NCBI RefSeq assembly: GCF_009708005.2
Contig: NZ_CP052757.1
Location: 3,472,001 to 3,536,000, forward strand
Source: Cellulosimicrobium protaetiae
GTDB lineage: Bacteria > Actinomycetota > Actinomycetes > Actinomycetales > Cellulomonadaceae
DNA length: 64,000 nucleotides
Direction of reading: 5' to 3'
Part shown: positions 15,739 to 25,154 of the stretch, in pieces
Position numbering within the stretch: position 1 is the stretch's first letter
Layout of the letters: the number at the start of each line of letters is the position of its first letter
The notes under the pieces: model-generated
The model's input: the letters and a program-made list of their open reading frames with translations, nothing else
What the model was told of the DNA's origin: nothing
The model's database searches: none
Position numbers and translations under genes: made by a program

Positions 15739-17375
15739 TGGATCTCCTCCTCGCGGGCGTCGGCGTCGGCGCCGGCCAGGTCGTCGGCGACCCCCGGGCC
15801 CGACGGCGCGTCCCCCGCCTCGATGTCCTTCTCGCCGAGGGTCGTGTGGTGCACGGCCGCCTGCGCGACCGCCTCGTCCAGCGGGACCCCGGCCATCATG
15901 AGCCCGAGCACGTCGCGGTCGGTGTCGCCGGGGACGACCCCGACGACGCGTCCGCGGTACATGACCGCGATCCGGTCCGCGAGGGCGAGCACCTCGTCCA
16001 GCTCGGTCGACACGATGATCACCGGCGTGCCGTTGTCCCGCTCCTCGACGACCCGCTTGTGGACGAACTCGATCGAACCGACGTCGAGGCCGCGCGTCGG
16101 CTGCGACGCGATGAGCAGGCGCAGCGGGCGCGACATCTCGCGCGCCAGGACCACCTTCTGCTGGTTGCCGCCGGAGAGGGTCCCCGCCGGGACCTCGACG
16201 GTCTGGGTGCGGACGTCGAACTCGACCACCCGCTGCTCGGCGTTGTCGCGGATCGCGGCCCGGTTGAGCGCCCCGCCGCGCGAGTAGGGCGCGCGGTCGA
16301 AGAGGTCGAGCACCAGGTTCTCCTCGACGGAGAACGTCCCGACGATGCCGTCGGTGCTCCGGTCCTCCGGCACGTACCCGACGCCGGCGGCGAGGACGTC
16401 CGAGACCCCCCGCCCGACGAGCTCGGCACCGTCGAGCGTGATCGAGCCGGCGACGGGCTTGCGCAGGCCCACGATCGTCTCGGTGAGCTCCGTCTGCCCG
16501 TTGCCCTGGACCCCGGCGACGACGAGGATCTCGCCCCGCGCGACGTCGAGGCTCACGCGGTCGACGACCGCGTTGTCGAGGTCGTCCATGACCGTGAGGT
16601 CGGTGACGCGGAACGTCGCGTCGCCCGGCTCGGCGGGCGCCTTGTCGACCCCGAGCGAGACGGAGCGGCCCACCATGAGCGAGGCGAGCTCGGTCTCGCT
16701 CGCGTTCGGGTCCGCGGTCCCCACGACCTGCCCGCGGCGGATCACGGTGATGCGGTCCGCCACGGCGCGGACCTCGCGCAGCTTGTGCGTGATGAAGACG
16801 ATCGACGTCCCCGCGGCCTTGAGCTGGCGCATGATCGCGATGAGCTCGTCGGTCTCCTGCGGGGTCAGGACCGCCGTCGGCTCGTCGAGGATGAGCACCC
16901 GCGCGTCGCGCGAGAGCGCCTTGATGATCTCGACCCGCTGCTGCACGCCGACGGGGATGTCCTCGACCATCGCGTCCGGGTCGACCTCGAACCCGAACCG
17001 GTCGGAGATCTCGCGGACGAGCCCCCGCGCACGGCGGGCGTCGATGAGGCCCGCGCCCTTGACGGGCTCGTGGCCGAGCGCGACGTTCTCCGCGACGGTG
17101 AAGACGGGGACGAGCATGAAGTGCTGGTGCACCATCCCGATGCCCGCCGCCATGGCGTCGCCGGGACCGGTGAAGGCGACCGGTGAGTCGTCGACGAGGA
17201 TCTCGCCCTCGTCCGGGTCGTACAGGCCGTAGAGCACGTTCATGAGCGTGCTCTTGCCGGCACCGTTCTCGCCCAGCAGGGCGTGGATCTCGCCTGGTTC
17301 GATCACCAGGTCGATGTGGTCGTTCGCGACCAGGGACCCGAACACCTTCGTGATCCCGCGCAGCTCCAGCTTCAC
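15735..17375 (-). CDS. Nucleoside-type ABC transporter ATP-binding protein (two ABC domains)
   Basis: A 546-residue tandem ATPase. Domain 1 (about residues 1-235) has Walker A GENGAGKST, Walker B VLILDEPTAVLTPQE and the H-loop FITHKL. Domain 2 (about 255-505) has the degenerate P-loop GVQGNGQTEL, signature LSGGNQQKVVLAREM and SQPTRGLDVGS. A degenerate second P-loop is standard for the monosaccharide/nucleoside importer class. The C-terminal 40 residues are acidic. ATG 17375 follows the BMP gene after a 170-base gap containing two hairpins. Confidence 0.92.
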   Translation of the reverse strand: MKLELRGITKVFGSLVANDHIDLVIEPGEIHALLGENGAGKSTLMNVLYGLYDPDEGEILVDDSPVAFTGPGDAMAAGIGMVHQHFMLVPVFTVAENVALGHEPVKGAGLIDARRARGLVREISDRFGFEVDPDAMVEDIPVGVQQRVEIIKALSRDARVLILDEPTAVLTPQETDELIAIMRQLKAAGTSIVFITHKLREVRAVADRITVIRRGQVVGTADPNASETELASLMVGRSVSLGVDKAPAEPGDATFRVTDLTVMDDLDNAVVDRVSLDVARGEILVVAGVQGNGQTELTETIVGLRKPVAGSITLDGAELVGRGVSDVLAAGVGYVPEDRSTDGIVGTFSVEENLVLDLFDRAPYSRGGALNRAAIRDNAEQRVVEFDVRTQTVEVPAGTLSGGNQQKVVLAREMSRPLRLLIASQPTRGLDVGSIEFVHKRVVEERDNGTPVIIVSTELDEVLALADRIAVMYRGRVVGVVPGDTDRDVLGLMMAGVPLDEAVAQAAVHHTTLGEKDIEAGDAPSGPGVADDLAGADADAREEEIQ

Positions 17376-17454
17376 CGGGCGGCCTCTCTGAGAACAGGGA
17401 ACTCCATCGAACCGTACTTCCGTCGCGTCGTCGCCTCGTGCGTCGCCTCAAGAC

Positions 17455-17490
17455 GACGGTGGCCCGGGCGGGCTCGCCCGGGCCACCGTC
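17455..17490 (-). terminator. Intra-operon hairpin A between bmp and ABC ATPase genes
   Basis: Perfect 16-bp inverted repeat (17455-17470 with 17475-17490) with a 4-base loop, downstream of the BMP lipoprotein stop and 80 bases before the ATPase start. No U-tract. It probably attenuates or stabilises transcript so that binding protein exceeds transporter. Confidence 0.72.
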
Positions 17491-17532
17491 CCGCCGGTCC
17501 CTCGACGGCCCTCACGGGCCCGGGACCGGCGG
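17491..17532 (-). terminator. Intra-operon hairpin B, adjacent to hairpin A
   Basis: An 11-bp inverted repeat (17491-17501 with 17522-17532) lies immediately next to hairpin A and 13 bases past the BMP stop. The two form a tandem structure at the bmp 3' end. Confidence 0.6.
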
Positions 17533-17545
17533 TCTCAGCGGGTCG

Positions 17546-18640
17546 TCACGGGGTGTTGGTCGACTCCACGACCAGGTCCCCGGCGATGATCTGCTCCTGG
17601 TACTGCGCGAGCTGGTCCTGGAGCTCGGTCGGCACCTGGTCCTCGAAGTCGTGGAACGGCGCGAGGCCCACGCCCTCGTTCTCGAGCGTGCCCACGTACG
17701 GCTCGTTGGTGAAGTTGCCGTCGACCGACTCGCTCACCGTGTCGAAGACGGCCGGGCCGATCTGCTTCATCACCGAGGTGATGATGATGTCGCCGTACTC
17801 GGTGGTGAGGAAGCCGTCCGAGTCGACCCAGATGATCTTCGCGCCGGCGCCCTGGGCGGCGGCCGCCGCACCGAGGCCGACCGGGCCGGCGACGGGCATG
17901 ATGATGTCCGCGCCCTGGTCGATGAAGCCCTGGGCGAGGTTCTGCCCGTTCGCCTGGTTCTCGAAGTCACCGGTGAAGGAGCCCGTCTGGGCGGCCTTGT
18001 CCCAACCGAGGGTCTTGACGTCGGTGCCGTTGTCCTCGTTGTACTTCGCGACGCCGTCGACGAAGCCGTCCATGAAGATCGCGACCGACGGGATCTGGAT
18101 GCCGCCGAACGTCGCGACGGTGCCTGTCTCGCTCATCCCCGCGGCGAGGTAGCCCGCGAGGAACGCGGCCTCGGCCGTGTTGAAGAGGATCGGCTTGGCG
18201 TTGTCGAGCTCGACCGGGTTGAACTCCGCGTCCGAGAACGACGAGTCGATGAGGGCGAAGTTCGTGTCCGGGTTCGCCTCGGCCGCCGTCTGGATCGGGT
18301 CCTCGAGGAGGAACCCGACGCCGATGACGAGGTTGCAGCCCTGCTGGACGAGGTTGTCGATGTTCGGCGCGTAGTCCGTGTCCGCGGAGGACTCGACCTC
18401 GACGGCCGTGATCCCCAGCTCGGACTCCGCCTGCTCCAGGCCCTCGAAGCCGGCCTGGTTGAAGGACTGGTCGTCGAACCCGCCCGCGTCGGACACCATG
18501 CACGCGGAGAAGTCGGAGTTCCCGCCCGCCGTGTCCTCGCCGCCGCCGGTCGTCTCGTCGTCCTCGGGTGCGGCGCCGCACGCGGCCAGCGCCAGCGCGG
18601 CGACGGCCGCGAGCGCGGTGACCTGAGTCGCTCTCTTCAC
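17546..18640 (-). CDS. BMP-family nucleoside-binding lipoprotein (ABC transporter substrate-binding protein)
   Basis: A 364-residue lipoprotein with a lipobox (LALAACGAAP) after a 20-residue signal sequence, so it is anchored to the outer face of the membrane. The mature part begins with an acidic linker. The BMP/PnrA motifs are VSDAGGFDDQSFNQAGFEG and GVGFLLEDPIQTAAEANPDTNFALID. The start is GTG 18640 (VKRATQ), 8 bases after GGAG, which gives a proper Arg/Lys n-region; a longer frame to 18706 is unlikely. It is the first gene of the importer operon; the ligand is probably nucleosides, from the cdd/deoA context. Confidence 0.92.
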   Translation of the reverse strand: MKRATQVTALAAVAALALAACGAAPEDDETTGGGEDTAGGNSDFSACMVSDAGGFDDQSFNQAGFEGLEQAESELGITAVEVESSADTDYAPNIDNLVQQGCNLVIGVGFLLEDPIQTAAEANPDTNFALIDSSFSDAEFNPVELDNAKPILFNTAEAAFLAGYLAAGMSETGTVATFGGIQIPSVAIFMDGFVDGVAKYNEDNGTDVKTLGWDKAAQTGSFTGDFENQANGQNLAQGFIDQGADIIMPVAGPVGLGAAAAAQGAGAKIIWVDSDGFLTTEYGDIIITSVMKQIGPAVFDTVSESVDGNFTNEPYVGTLENEGVGLAPFHDFEDQVPTELQDQLAQYQEQIIAGDLVVESTNTP

Positions 18641-18735
18641 CTGATAGCTCCTGTCGTTCTCGTAGCAGGGCCGCGCAGGGAAGGACCCCTGGGCCCTCCC
18701 GAGCACCGTTGCGCGGGAGGACCGGTCCGTCGGCC

Positions 18736-18741
18736 TCTATA
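18736..18741 (-). promoter_or_regulatory. Possible -10 element for the nucleoside-importer operon
   Basis: TATAGA on the minus strand, about 95 bases upstream of the bmp start, in the locally AT-richer stretch 18735-18800 between bmp and the M20 gene. No clear -35 element; assignment is tentative. Confidence 0.35.
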
Positions 18742-18866
18742 GGATCGAACACTAATCAGCCGGAGGGGTCCTGCACGTTACTTGTCGGTAACGCCGCTGC
18801 TTCGTTATGCAAGCGTCACTTTGCGTCTGAGGCGTGACACACCCCTGTCCACGGTTCGGGACCGCT

Positions 18867-20102
18867 TCACCCGCCCTGACCGGCGGCGACGCGGGCCAGG
18901 AGTCGCATCCCGGCGTCGACGGCACGCTCGTCGACCTGCAGGTCGCCCTGGTGGATGTCGTAGCTGCGGCCACCCGGCGTCCGCGTGCCGAGCCGCGCCA
19001 TCGCGCCGGGGACCTTGGTCAGGTACCAGGCGAAGTCCTCGCCGCCCAGCGACTGCTCGGTCAGCAGGACGGAGTCCGGCCCCAGGACGTCGCGGGCCGC
19101 CGCCTCCAGCAGGCCCGTGCAGCGCTCGTCGTTCTCCACCGGCGGCACGCCGCGCGTGTGGTGCACGGTCACCTCGACCTCGTAGGGCGCGACGACCTGC
19201 TCGACCGCGTCGTGCAGCACCTGCCCCGCGAACTCCCACGCCCGCACGTCGAGGCAGCGCAGCGTGCCCCGCACCGTCCCCGTGCTCGGGATCGCGTTGT
19301 GCGCCGACCCCGCGTGCACCGCGCCCCACGTGAGGTTCACCCCCGAGCGCGGGTCGAGCCGCCGGCCGAGCACCGCGGGGACCTGCGTGATGACCTGGCC
19401 CAGCGCGTAGACCACGTCGCCCGTGAGGTGCGGTCGCGACGTGTGGCCGCCCGGGGACGCGATGGTCACGGAGACCTCGTCGGAGGCGGACGTGATGGGG
19501 CCGATCCGCGTCCCGATGCGGCCCACGTCGACCTTGGGGTCGCAGTGCACCGCGTAGATCTCGTCGACGCCGTCCATCGCGCCCGCCGCGAGGACGTCGA
19601 GCGACCCGCCCGGCTGGACCTCCTCCGCCGGCTGGAACACCAGCCGCACGCCGCGGCTCAGCTCGCCCTGGGCGTGGAGCTCGGCCAGCACGAGCCCGGC
19701 ACCGAGCACCACGGCCGTGTGCACGTCGTGGCCGCACGCGTGCGCCACCCCGGGGACCGTCGAGGCCCACGGGAGCTCGCACCGGTCCTGCAGGGGCAGC
19801 GCGTCGATGTCCGCGCGCAGGGCGACCCGGCCCGGCGCGGACGACGACGCGCCGCCGGGCAGACCCGCCGCGACGGCGTCCCCGGGCTGCGGACCGACGT
19901 CGCACACGAGGCCCGTGCCGGGCAGGAGCCGCGGCTCGAGGCCCGCCGCGCGCAGCCGGTCGGCGAGCAGCGCCGTCGTCCGCGTCTCGGCGCGCGAGAC
20001 CTCCGGGTGCGCGTGGATGTCACGACGGATCGCCACGACCTCGTCCACGTGCCGGGCGACGGCGGCGCCGATGCGGGCGGCGAGGGTCACGTCGGCGGTC
20101 AC
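18867..20102 (-). CDS. M20-family amidohydrolase (AmiA/HipO-like metallopeptidase)
   Basis: A 411-residue peptidase-family M20D protein. Metal and catalytic motifs are HAHPEVSRAE, ALRADIDALPLQ, ACGHDVHTAVVLGAG, FQPAEEVQPGG and GGEDFAWYL near the C-terminus; the central dimerisation domain contains SPGGHTSRPH. It probably hydrolyses an N-acyl or amide bond of an amino-acid derivative; the substrate is unknown. The start GTG 20102 overlaps the guanylyltransferase stop (GTGA). AmiA1/AmiB1-like amidohydrolases also lie next to punA in mycobacteria, consistent with the conserved neighbourhood. Confidence 0.9.
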   Translation of the reverse strand: MTADVTLAARIGAAVARHVDEVVAIRRDIHAHPEVSRAETRTTALLADRLRAAGLEPRLLPGTGLVCDVGPQPGDAVAAGLPGGASSSAPGRVALRADIDALPLQDRCELPWASTVPGVAHACGHDVHTAVVLGAGLVLAELHAQGELSRGVRLVFQPAEEVQPGGSLDVLAAGAMDGVDEIYAVHCDPKVDVGRIGTRIGPITSASDEVSVTIASPGGHTSRPHLTGDVVYALGQVITQVPAVLGRRLDPRSGVNLTWGAVHAGSAHNAIPSTGTVRGTLRCLDVRAWEFAGQVLHDAVEQVVAPYEVEVTVHHTRGVPPVENDERCTGLLEAAARDVLGPDSVLLTEQSLGGEDFAWYLTKVPGAMARLGTRTPGGRSYDIHQGDLQVDERAVDAGMRLLARVAAGQGG

Positions 20103-21238
20103 AGGAGCTCGTCCATCCCGAGCTCGCGCACCGTGTCGACCATCGACTTGACCTGCTGCGCGCGGGCGCGCGTCGTGACGAGCAGCGCGTCCGGCGTGTC
20201 GACCACGACGACGTCGTCGAGACCCAGCACCGTGACGACCCGGTCGCTCGCCGGCACGACGACCGACCCGGCGCTCTCCCGGCGCACGACGCGACCCGTG
20301 TCGCCGAGCACCTTCGACCCCGCGCCGTCGACCGAGGGCAGCAGGGCGGCGAGCGAGTTGAAGTCGCCGACGTCGTCCCACCCGAACGTGCCGGGCACGA
20401 CGGCGACCCCGCCCACCGCGGCCACCGGCTCGGCCACCGCGTGGTCGATCGCGATCTTCTCCAGGGCGGGCCAGCGCTCGGCGAGCACGCGGTCGCGGTC
20501 CGGCCCGTCCCAGGCGGCGGCGATCGCGCGCAGGCCGTCGTGGAGCTCCGGGCGCTGGTCCTCGAGGTGCCCGAGGAGCACCGACGACCGCACGATGAAC
20601 ATGCCCGCGTTCCAGCGGTACTCCCCCGACGCGAGGTAGCGCTGCGCGGTCGCCGCGTCCGGCTTCTCGGTGAACCCGCGCACGTGCTGGGCGCTCGGCG
20701 CGCCCGCGACCCCGAGCGGGGCCCCGCTGTGGACGTACCCGAACGCCGTCGACGGCCGCGACGCCGCGATGCCGATCGTCACGACGTAGCCCGCGCGGGC
20801 CGCCTCGACCGCCTCCCGCACCGACGACTCGAAGGCGTCCCGGCCCGTGATGACCTGGTCCGCGGCGAACGACCCCACGACGACGTCGCCGTGCCTCTGC
20901 TCGAGGACCGCCGCCGCGAGCCCGATCGCCGCCATCGAGTCGCGCGGCGACGGCTCGGCGAGGACGTTCTGCGCGGGGAGCTCGGGGAGCTGGGTCCGCG
21001 CGGCGGCGACGTGCCTGTCGCCGGTCACGAGGACGACGCCCTGCGCCCCCGCGAGCGGGACGAGGCGGTCGACCGTCGCCTGGAGCAGGGAGCGGCCCGA
21101 GCCGGTCAGGTCGAGCAGGAACTTGGGCGAGCCCGCGCGCGACAGCGGCCACAGCCGCGTGCCCGCCCCTCCCGCCGGGACGACGGCGTGGAACCCGGGG
21201 ATCGGCGACACGGACGAGGGGTGCGGCGAAGAGGCCAT
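20099..21238 (-). CDS. manC: Mannose-1-phosphate guanylyltransferase
   Basis: A 379-residue nucleotidyltransferase making GDP-mannose from GTP and mannose 1-phosphate. The signature AVVPAGGAGTRLWPLSRAGSPKFLLDL is at the N-terminus, with SFAADQVI, FGYVHSG and GFTEKPD further on. There is no C-terminal isomerase (cupin) domain, so it is the monofunctional form. GDP-mannose could feed glycolipid or glycan synthesis, including the polyprenol route possibly used by the membrane mannosyltransferase at 34.2-35.5 kb. ATG 21238 follows TATGCT by 6 bases, suggesting a leaderless mRNA. Confidence 0.92.
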   Translation of the reverse strand: MASSPHPSSVSPIPGFHAVVPAGGAGTRLWPLSRAGSPKFLLDLTGSGRSLLQATVDRLVPLAGAQGVVLVTGDRHVAAARTQLPELPAQNVLAEPSPRDSMAAIGLAAAVLEQRHGDVVVGSFAADQVITGRDAFESSVREAVEAARAGYVVTIGIAASRPSTAFGYVHSGAPLGVAGAPSAQHVRGFTEKPDAATAQRYLASGEYRWNAGMFIVRSSVLLGHLEDQRPELHDGLRAIAAAWDGPDRDRVLAERWPALEKIAIDHAVAEPVAAVGGVAVVPGTFGWDDVGDFNSLAALLPSVDGAGSKVLGDTGRVVRRESAGSVVVPASDRVVTVLGLDDVVVVDTPDALLVTTRARAQQVKSMVDTVRELGMDELL

Positions 21239-21244
21239 GGGGGC

Positions 21245-21250
21245 AGCATA
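21245..21250 (-). promoter_or_regulatory. -10 element of leaderless manC promoter
   Basis: TATGCT, 6 bases upstream of the manC ATG on the minus strand; no Shine-Dalgarno sequence between. Confidence 0.5.
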
Positions 21251-21350
21251 GTGACGCGCGCAGTTCCCCCGCGGGCTGTGGGATCAGTCACAAACCGCCC
21301 GCGCAGGGGCGCTTCGCCGCCTCCGGCGGTCCGCATCATGACGCCGATGT

Positions 21351-21356
21351 CACTAT
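21351..21356 (+). promoter_or_regulatory. Possible -10 element for sdhCDAB
   Basis: CACTAT in the manC-sdhC intergenic region would give a leader of about 110 bases before the sdhC GTG. No recognisable -35 element; tentative. Confidence 0.3.
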
Positions 21357-21471
21357 GGTGGAAGCCCAGAGACCGATGCCGACGACGGTCCCGCGGTCCG
21401 GACTGAGGGAGTTCCGGGCCACGACCCGGAACGTGACATCTCCCCCTGATCTCGCCCAGGAGGCCCCCAAA

Positions 21472-21855
21472 GTGCCCAGTGCACCAGCCGGCACGCTCTA
21501 CCGCGGCCGTGAAGGCATGTGGTCGTGGGTCGCGCATCGCGTGACCGGCGTGCTCATCTTCTTCTTCCTGCTCGTCCACGTGCTCGACACGGCGCTCGTC
21601 CGGGTCTCCCCCGAGGCCTACAACGCCGTCATCGGGACGTACCAGACGCCGATCATGGGCCTGGGCGAGGCGGGACTGGTCGCGGCCATCGTCTTCCACG
21701 CCTTCAACGGCATCCGCATCATCCTGGTCGACTTCTGGGCCAAGGGCCCGCGGTACCAGCGCACGATGCTCTGGATCGTCGTCGGCCTGTTCGTCGTGAC
21801 GATGGCCGGGTTCCTGCCGCGTCACCTCATGAACGTCTTCGGAGGTGGGCACTGA
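21472..21855 (+). CDS. sdhC: Succinate dehydrogenase cytochrome b556 subunit
   Basis: A 127-residue membrane anchor of complex II. It starts at GTG 21472 (VPSAPAGTLYRGREGMWSW), 7 bases after AGGAGG; an in-frame extension to 21355 lacks such a site. It has three transmembrane helices. The region WVAHRVTGVLIFFFLLVHVLD and the haem/quinone-site histidine in VFHAFNGIRIILVDF are recognisable. The stop overlaps the next start by one base (TGATG). It heads sdhCDAB, which oxidises succinate to fumarate and passes electrons to quinone. Confidence 0.92.
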   Translation: MPSAPAGTLYRGREGMWSWVAHRVTGVLIFFFLLVHVLDTALVRVSPEAYNAVIGTYQTPIMGLGEAGLVAAIVFHAFNGIRIILVDFWAKGPRYQRTMLWIVVGLFVVTMAGFLPRHLMNVFGGGH

Positions 21856-22319
21856 TGGCCACGACGGCAACGGCCGGCTCGGCCGTCGCGAGCCCGCGCG
21901 ACCCGTACCAGCGTCGCAAGGCCACGCGCAGCAACTACGAGCTGTACAGCTGGATCTTCATGCGCGCCTCGGGCGTCGTGCTGATCGTCCTCATCTTCGG
22001 GCACCTGTTCGTCAACCTCATGGTCGGCGAGGGCGTGCACGCGATCGACTTCGGCTTCGTCGCCGGCAAGTGGGCCTCGCCGTTCTGGCAGATCTGGGAC
22101 CTGCTCATGCTGTGGCTGGCCATGTTCCACGGCACCAACGGCGTGCGCACGATCATCAACGACTACGCCGAGCGTGACGGCACTCGCCTCGTCCTCAAGC
22201 TCGCGCTGTACCTCGCGTTCACGGTCGTCACGGTCCTCGGCACGCTCGTGATCTTCACGTTCGAGCCGTGCCCCGCGAACGCACCGGCCGAGCTGCTCGC
22301 GTCGTTCTGCACGGCCTGA
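21855..22319 (+). CDS. sdhD: Succinate dehydrogenase hydrophobic membrane anchor subunit
   Basis: A 154-residue protein with about three transmembrane helices ([39 protein letters not shown], and [20 protein letters not shown]). Conserved histidines are in GHLFVN and MFHGTNG, the expected haem/quinone environment. ATG 21855 shares a base with the sdhC stop. The N-terminal 35 residues are hydrophilic and cytoplasmic. It forms the quinone-reducing membrane domain with SdhC. Confidence 0.92.
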   Translation: MATTATAGSAVASPRDPYQRRKATRSNYELYSWIFMRASGVVLIVLIFGHLFVNLMVGEGVHAIDFGFVAGKWASPFWQIWDLLMLWLAMFHGTNGVRTIINDYAERDGTRLVLKLALYLAFTVVTVLGTLVIFTFEPCPANAPAELLASFCTA

Positions 22320-22386
22320 GCACCGCACCACCCACGCCCCCGTCTTCTCGCTCCACCCGGCTCTCTCCCAGGAGGCATCGACCCCG

Positions 22387-24219
22387 ATGCAAACCCATCA
22401 GTACGACGTCGTCATCGTCGGCGCAGGCGGCGCCGGGATGCGCGCGGCGCTGGAGTCGTCCGGCAAGGTCCGTACGGCCGTCATCTCCAAGCTCTACCCC
22501 ACGCGCTCGCACACGGGCGCCGCGCAGGGCGGCATGTGCGCCGCCCTCGCCAACGTGGAGGAGGACAACTGGGAGTGGCACACGTTCGACACGGTCAAGG
22601 GCGGCGACTACCTCGTCGACCAGGACGCCGCGGAGATCATGGCCAAGGAGGCCATCGACGCGGTCCTCGACCTCGAGCGCATGGGCCTGCCGTTCAACCG
22701 CACGCCCGAGGGCCGCATCGACCAGCGCCGGTTCGGCGGGCACACCCGCAACCACGGCGAGGCCGCGGTGCGCCGCTCGTGCTACGCCGCGGACCGCACC
22801 GGCCACATGATCCTCCAGACGCTCTACCAGCAGTGCGTCAAGCAGGACGTCGAGTTCTTCAACGAGTTCTACGTGCTCGACCTCATCACCGACCACGACC
22901 TCTCGGCCGGCGAGATCCCGGACGACGAGACGGTCACCGCGACCGGCGTCGTCGCCTACGACCTCGCGACCGGCGAGATCCACGTGTTCCAGGCGAAGGC
23001 GATCATCTTCGCCACGGGTGGCGCGGGCAAGATCTTCAAGACGACGTCCAACGCGCACACGCTCACGGGTGACGGCATGGCCCTGGCGTACCGCCGCGGC
23101 CTGCCGCTGGAGGACATGGAGTTCTTCCAGTTCCACCCGACGGGCCTCGCGGGTCTCGGCATCCTCCTTTCGGAGGCGGCGCGCGGCGAGGGCGGGATTC
23201 TCCGCAACGCGGACGGCGAGCGCTTCATGGAGCGCTACGCACCCACCATCAAGGATCTCGCACCGCGCGACATCGTCGCCCGGTCGATGGCGAACGAGGT
23301 CCGCGAGGGTCGTGGCGCCGGGCCGAACAAGGACTACGTCCTGCTCGACCTCACGCACCTCGAGCCCGCGCACATCGACGCGAAGCTCCCGGACATCACG
23401 GAGTTCGCGCGGACGTACCTCGGCATCGAGCCGTACACCGAGCCCGTGCCCGTCTACCCGACGGCGCACTACGCGATGGGCGGCATCCCGACGAACGTCG
23501 CGGCCGAGGTCCTGCGCGACAGCAGCCACGTCGTCAAGGGGCTCTACGCCGCGGGCGAGGTCGCGTGCGTGAGCGTCCACGGCTCCAACCGCCTGGGCAC
23601 GAACTCGCTGCTCGACATCAACGTCTTCGGCAAGCGCGCCGGCCGCACCGCCGCCGCGTACGCCGCGACGGCGTCGTACACCGAGCTCCCCGAGAACCCC
23701 GCGGCCGCCGTGATCGCGCAGCTCGAGGAGATGCGCAACCGCCCCGACGGCGAGCGCGTCGCCGACGTGCGCAAGGCGCTCCAGGAGACGATGGACGCCA
23801 ACGCCCAGGTGTTCCGCACCGGGGAGTCGCTCAACCAGGCCCTCGCGGACATCCGCGACCTGCAGAAGCGGTACAAGAACGTCTCGGTCCAGGACAAGGG
23901 CCGGATGTTCAACACCGACCTGCTCGAGGCCATCGAGCTCGGGTTCCTCCTCGACATCGCCGAGGTCACCGTCGTCGCGGCCATCAACCGCAAGGAGTCG
24001 CGCGGCGGCCACTACCGCGAGGACTACCCCGACCGGGACGACACGAACTACATGCTGCACACGATGGCCTACCGCCGTCCGACGTCGGCACCGGACACCG
24101 CCGACGGGCACGTCGCGGGGTACTTCGACCACGTCGAGTCCTTCGACGGCTACAAGGTCGCCCTGGGCTCCAAGCCCGTCACCCAGACCCGGTACGAGCC
24201 CATGGAGCGGAAGTACTGA
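22387..24219 (+). CDS. sdhA: Succinate dehydrogenase flavoprotein subunit
   Basis: A 610-residue FAD subunit. The dinucleotide motif is [16 protein letters not shown]. The His that covalently binds FAD is in [15 protein letters not shown]. The substrate loop is [12 protein letters not shown], and active-site residues lie in the [16 protein letters not shown] and [16 protein letters not shown] regions. The C-terminal domain contains [21 protein letters not shown] 22387 has AGGAGG about 10 bases upstream, and 67 bases separate it from sdhD. The sdhB ATG overlaps its stop by one base. Confidence 0.96.
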   Translation: MQTHQYDVVIVGAGGAGMRAALESSGKVRTAVISKLYPTRSHTGAAQGGMCAALANVEEDNWEWHTFDTVKGGDYLVDQDAAEIMAKEAIDAVLDLERMGLPFNRTPEGRIDQRRFGGHTRNHGEAAVRRSCYAADRTGHMILQTLYQQCVKQDVEFFNEFYVLDLITDHDLSAGEIPDDETVTATGVVAYDLATGEIHVFQAKAIIFATGGAGKIFKTTSNAHTLTGDGMALAYRRGLPLEDMEFFQFHPTGLAGLGILLSEAARGEGGILRNADGERFMERYAPTIKDLAPRDIVARSMANEVREGRGAGPNKDYVLLDLTHLEPAHIDAKLPDITEFARTYLGIEPYTEPVPVYPTAHYAMGGIPTNVAAEVLRDSSHVVKGLYAAGEVACVSVHGSNRLGTNSLLDINVFGKRAGRTAAAYAATASYTELPENPAAAVIAQLEEMRNRPDGERVADVRKALQETMDANAQVFRTGESLNQALADIRDLQKRYKNVSVQDKGRMFNTDLLEAIELGFLLDIAEVTVVAAINRKESRGGHYREDYPDRDDTNYMLHTMAYRRPTSAPDTADGHVAGYFDHVESFDGYKVALGSKPVTQTRYEPMERKY

Positions 24220-24986
24220 TGACTGCCACACTCGAGAGCCCCGCCCCCGAGGCCAAGGCCGGCGAGATCCCCTCGTTCGAGGTCACGCTCCGCATCCGGC
24301 GCTACCTCCCCGAGTCGGAGCACGGCGAGGACGCGTACTGGGACGAGTTCACCGTCCTGGCCCACGGCACCGACCGCGTGCTCGACGCCCTGCACAAGAT
24401 CAAGTGGGAGAACGACGGCTCGCTCACCTTCCGTCGCTCGTGCGCGCACGGCGTGTGCGGGTCGGACGCCATGCGCATCAACGGCCGCAACCGCCTCGCG
24501 TGCAAGACGCTGCTCAAGGACGTCAACCCCGACAAGCCCATCACGGTCGAGCCCATCAAGGGCCTGCCCGTGGTCAAGGACCTCGTCGTGGACATGGAGC
24601 CGTTCTTCGCCTCCTACCGCGAGATCATGCCGTTCCTCATCACGTCGGGGAACGAGCCCAGCAAGGAGCGCCTGCAGTCCGCCGAGCAGCGCGAGCGCTT
24701 CGACGACACCACCAAGTGCATCCTGTGCGCGGCGTGCACGTCGTCGTGCCCGGTGTTCTGGACGGACGGCCAGTACTTCGGGCCCGCTGCGATCGTCAAC
24801 GCGCACCGCTTCATCTTCGACAGCCGCGACGAGGGCGCCACGCAGCGCCTGGAGATCCTCAACGACAAGGAGGGCGTGTGGCGCTGCCGCACGACCTTCA
24901 ACTGCACCGAGGCCTGCCCCCGCGGCATCGAGGTCACCAAGGCGATCCAGGAGGTCAAGCGCGCGATGATCACGCGCGCCTTCTGA
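24219..24986 (+). CDS. sdhB: Succinate dehydrogenase iron-sulfur subunit
   Basis: A 255-residue subunit linking SdhA to the membrane domain. The [2Fe-2S] ligands are CAHGVCGSDAM plus a distal Cys in NRLAC, with Asp in the third position as in E. coli SdhB. The [4Fe-4S] motif is CILCAACTSSCP. The [3Fe-4S] ligands are in CRTTFNCTEACP. ATG 24219 overlaps the sdhA stop. It ends the operon and is followed by a stable hairpin. Confidence 0.96.
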   Translation: MTATLESPAPEAKAGEIPSFEVTLRIRRYLPESEHGEDAYWDEFTVLAHGTDRVLDALHKIKWENDGSLTFRRSCAHGVCGSDAMRINGRNRLACKTLLKDVNPDKPITVEPIKGLPVVKDLVVDMEPFFASYREIMPFLITSGNEPSKERLQSAEQRERFDDTTKCILCAACTSSCPVFWTDGQYFGPAAIVNAHRFIFDSRDEGATQRLEILNDKEGVWRCRTTFNCTEACPRGIEVTKAIQEVKRAMITRAF

Positions 24987-25016
24987 TCCCCGCACGTCCC
25001 GCACGTCCCGCGCGGA

Positions 25017-25043
25017 GGGCGCCGACCGGCACGGTCGGCGCCC
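25017..25043 (+). terminator. Terminator of the sdhCDAB operon
   Basis: 12-bp stem (25017-25028 with 25032-25043) and a 3-base loop, 30 bases past the sdhB stop, followed by a short pyrimidine stretch. Confidence 0.78.
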
Positions 25044-25154
25044 TTCGCCGTCCCGCCGCCGCTCGGGTCACACCCGATCGGACGCCACCGCGGACCCCAC
25101 CGCGGGGACAGGAGAGCCCTCCCACGACCGCGGACCTGACCGCCGTGTCGACGG

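Noticed and set aside
15735-17375. Degenerate Walker A in the second ABC domain (GVQGNGQTEL) as a possible defect
   Set aside because: This is the normal state in the monosaccharide/nucleoside importer ATPase class.
14422-17451. 1009-residue minus-strand frame fused to permease 1
   Set aside because: The first half is a frame-shifted shadow of the ATPase; real permease sequence begins at GTG 15738 with GTGA coupling.
24219-24986. Asp in place of the third [2Fe-2S] Cys in SdhB
   Set aside because: The same Asp ligand occurs in E. coli SdhB; it is a known variant, not a lesion.
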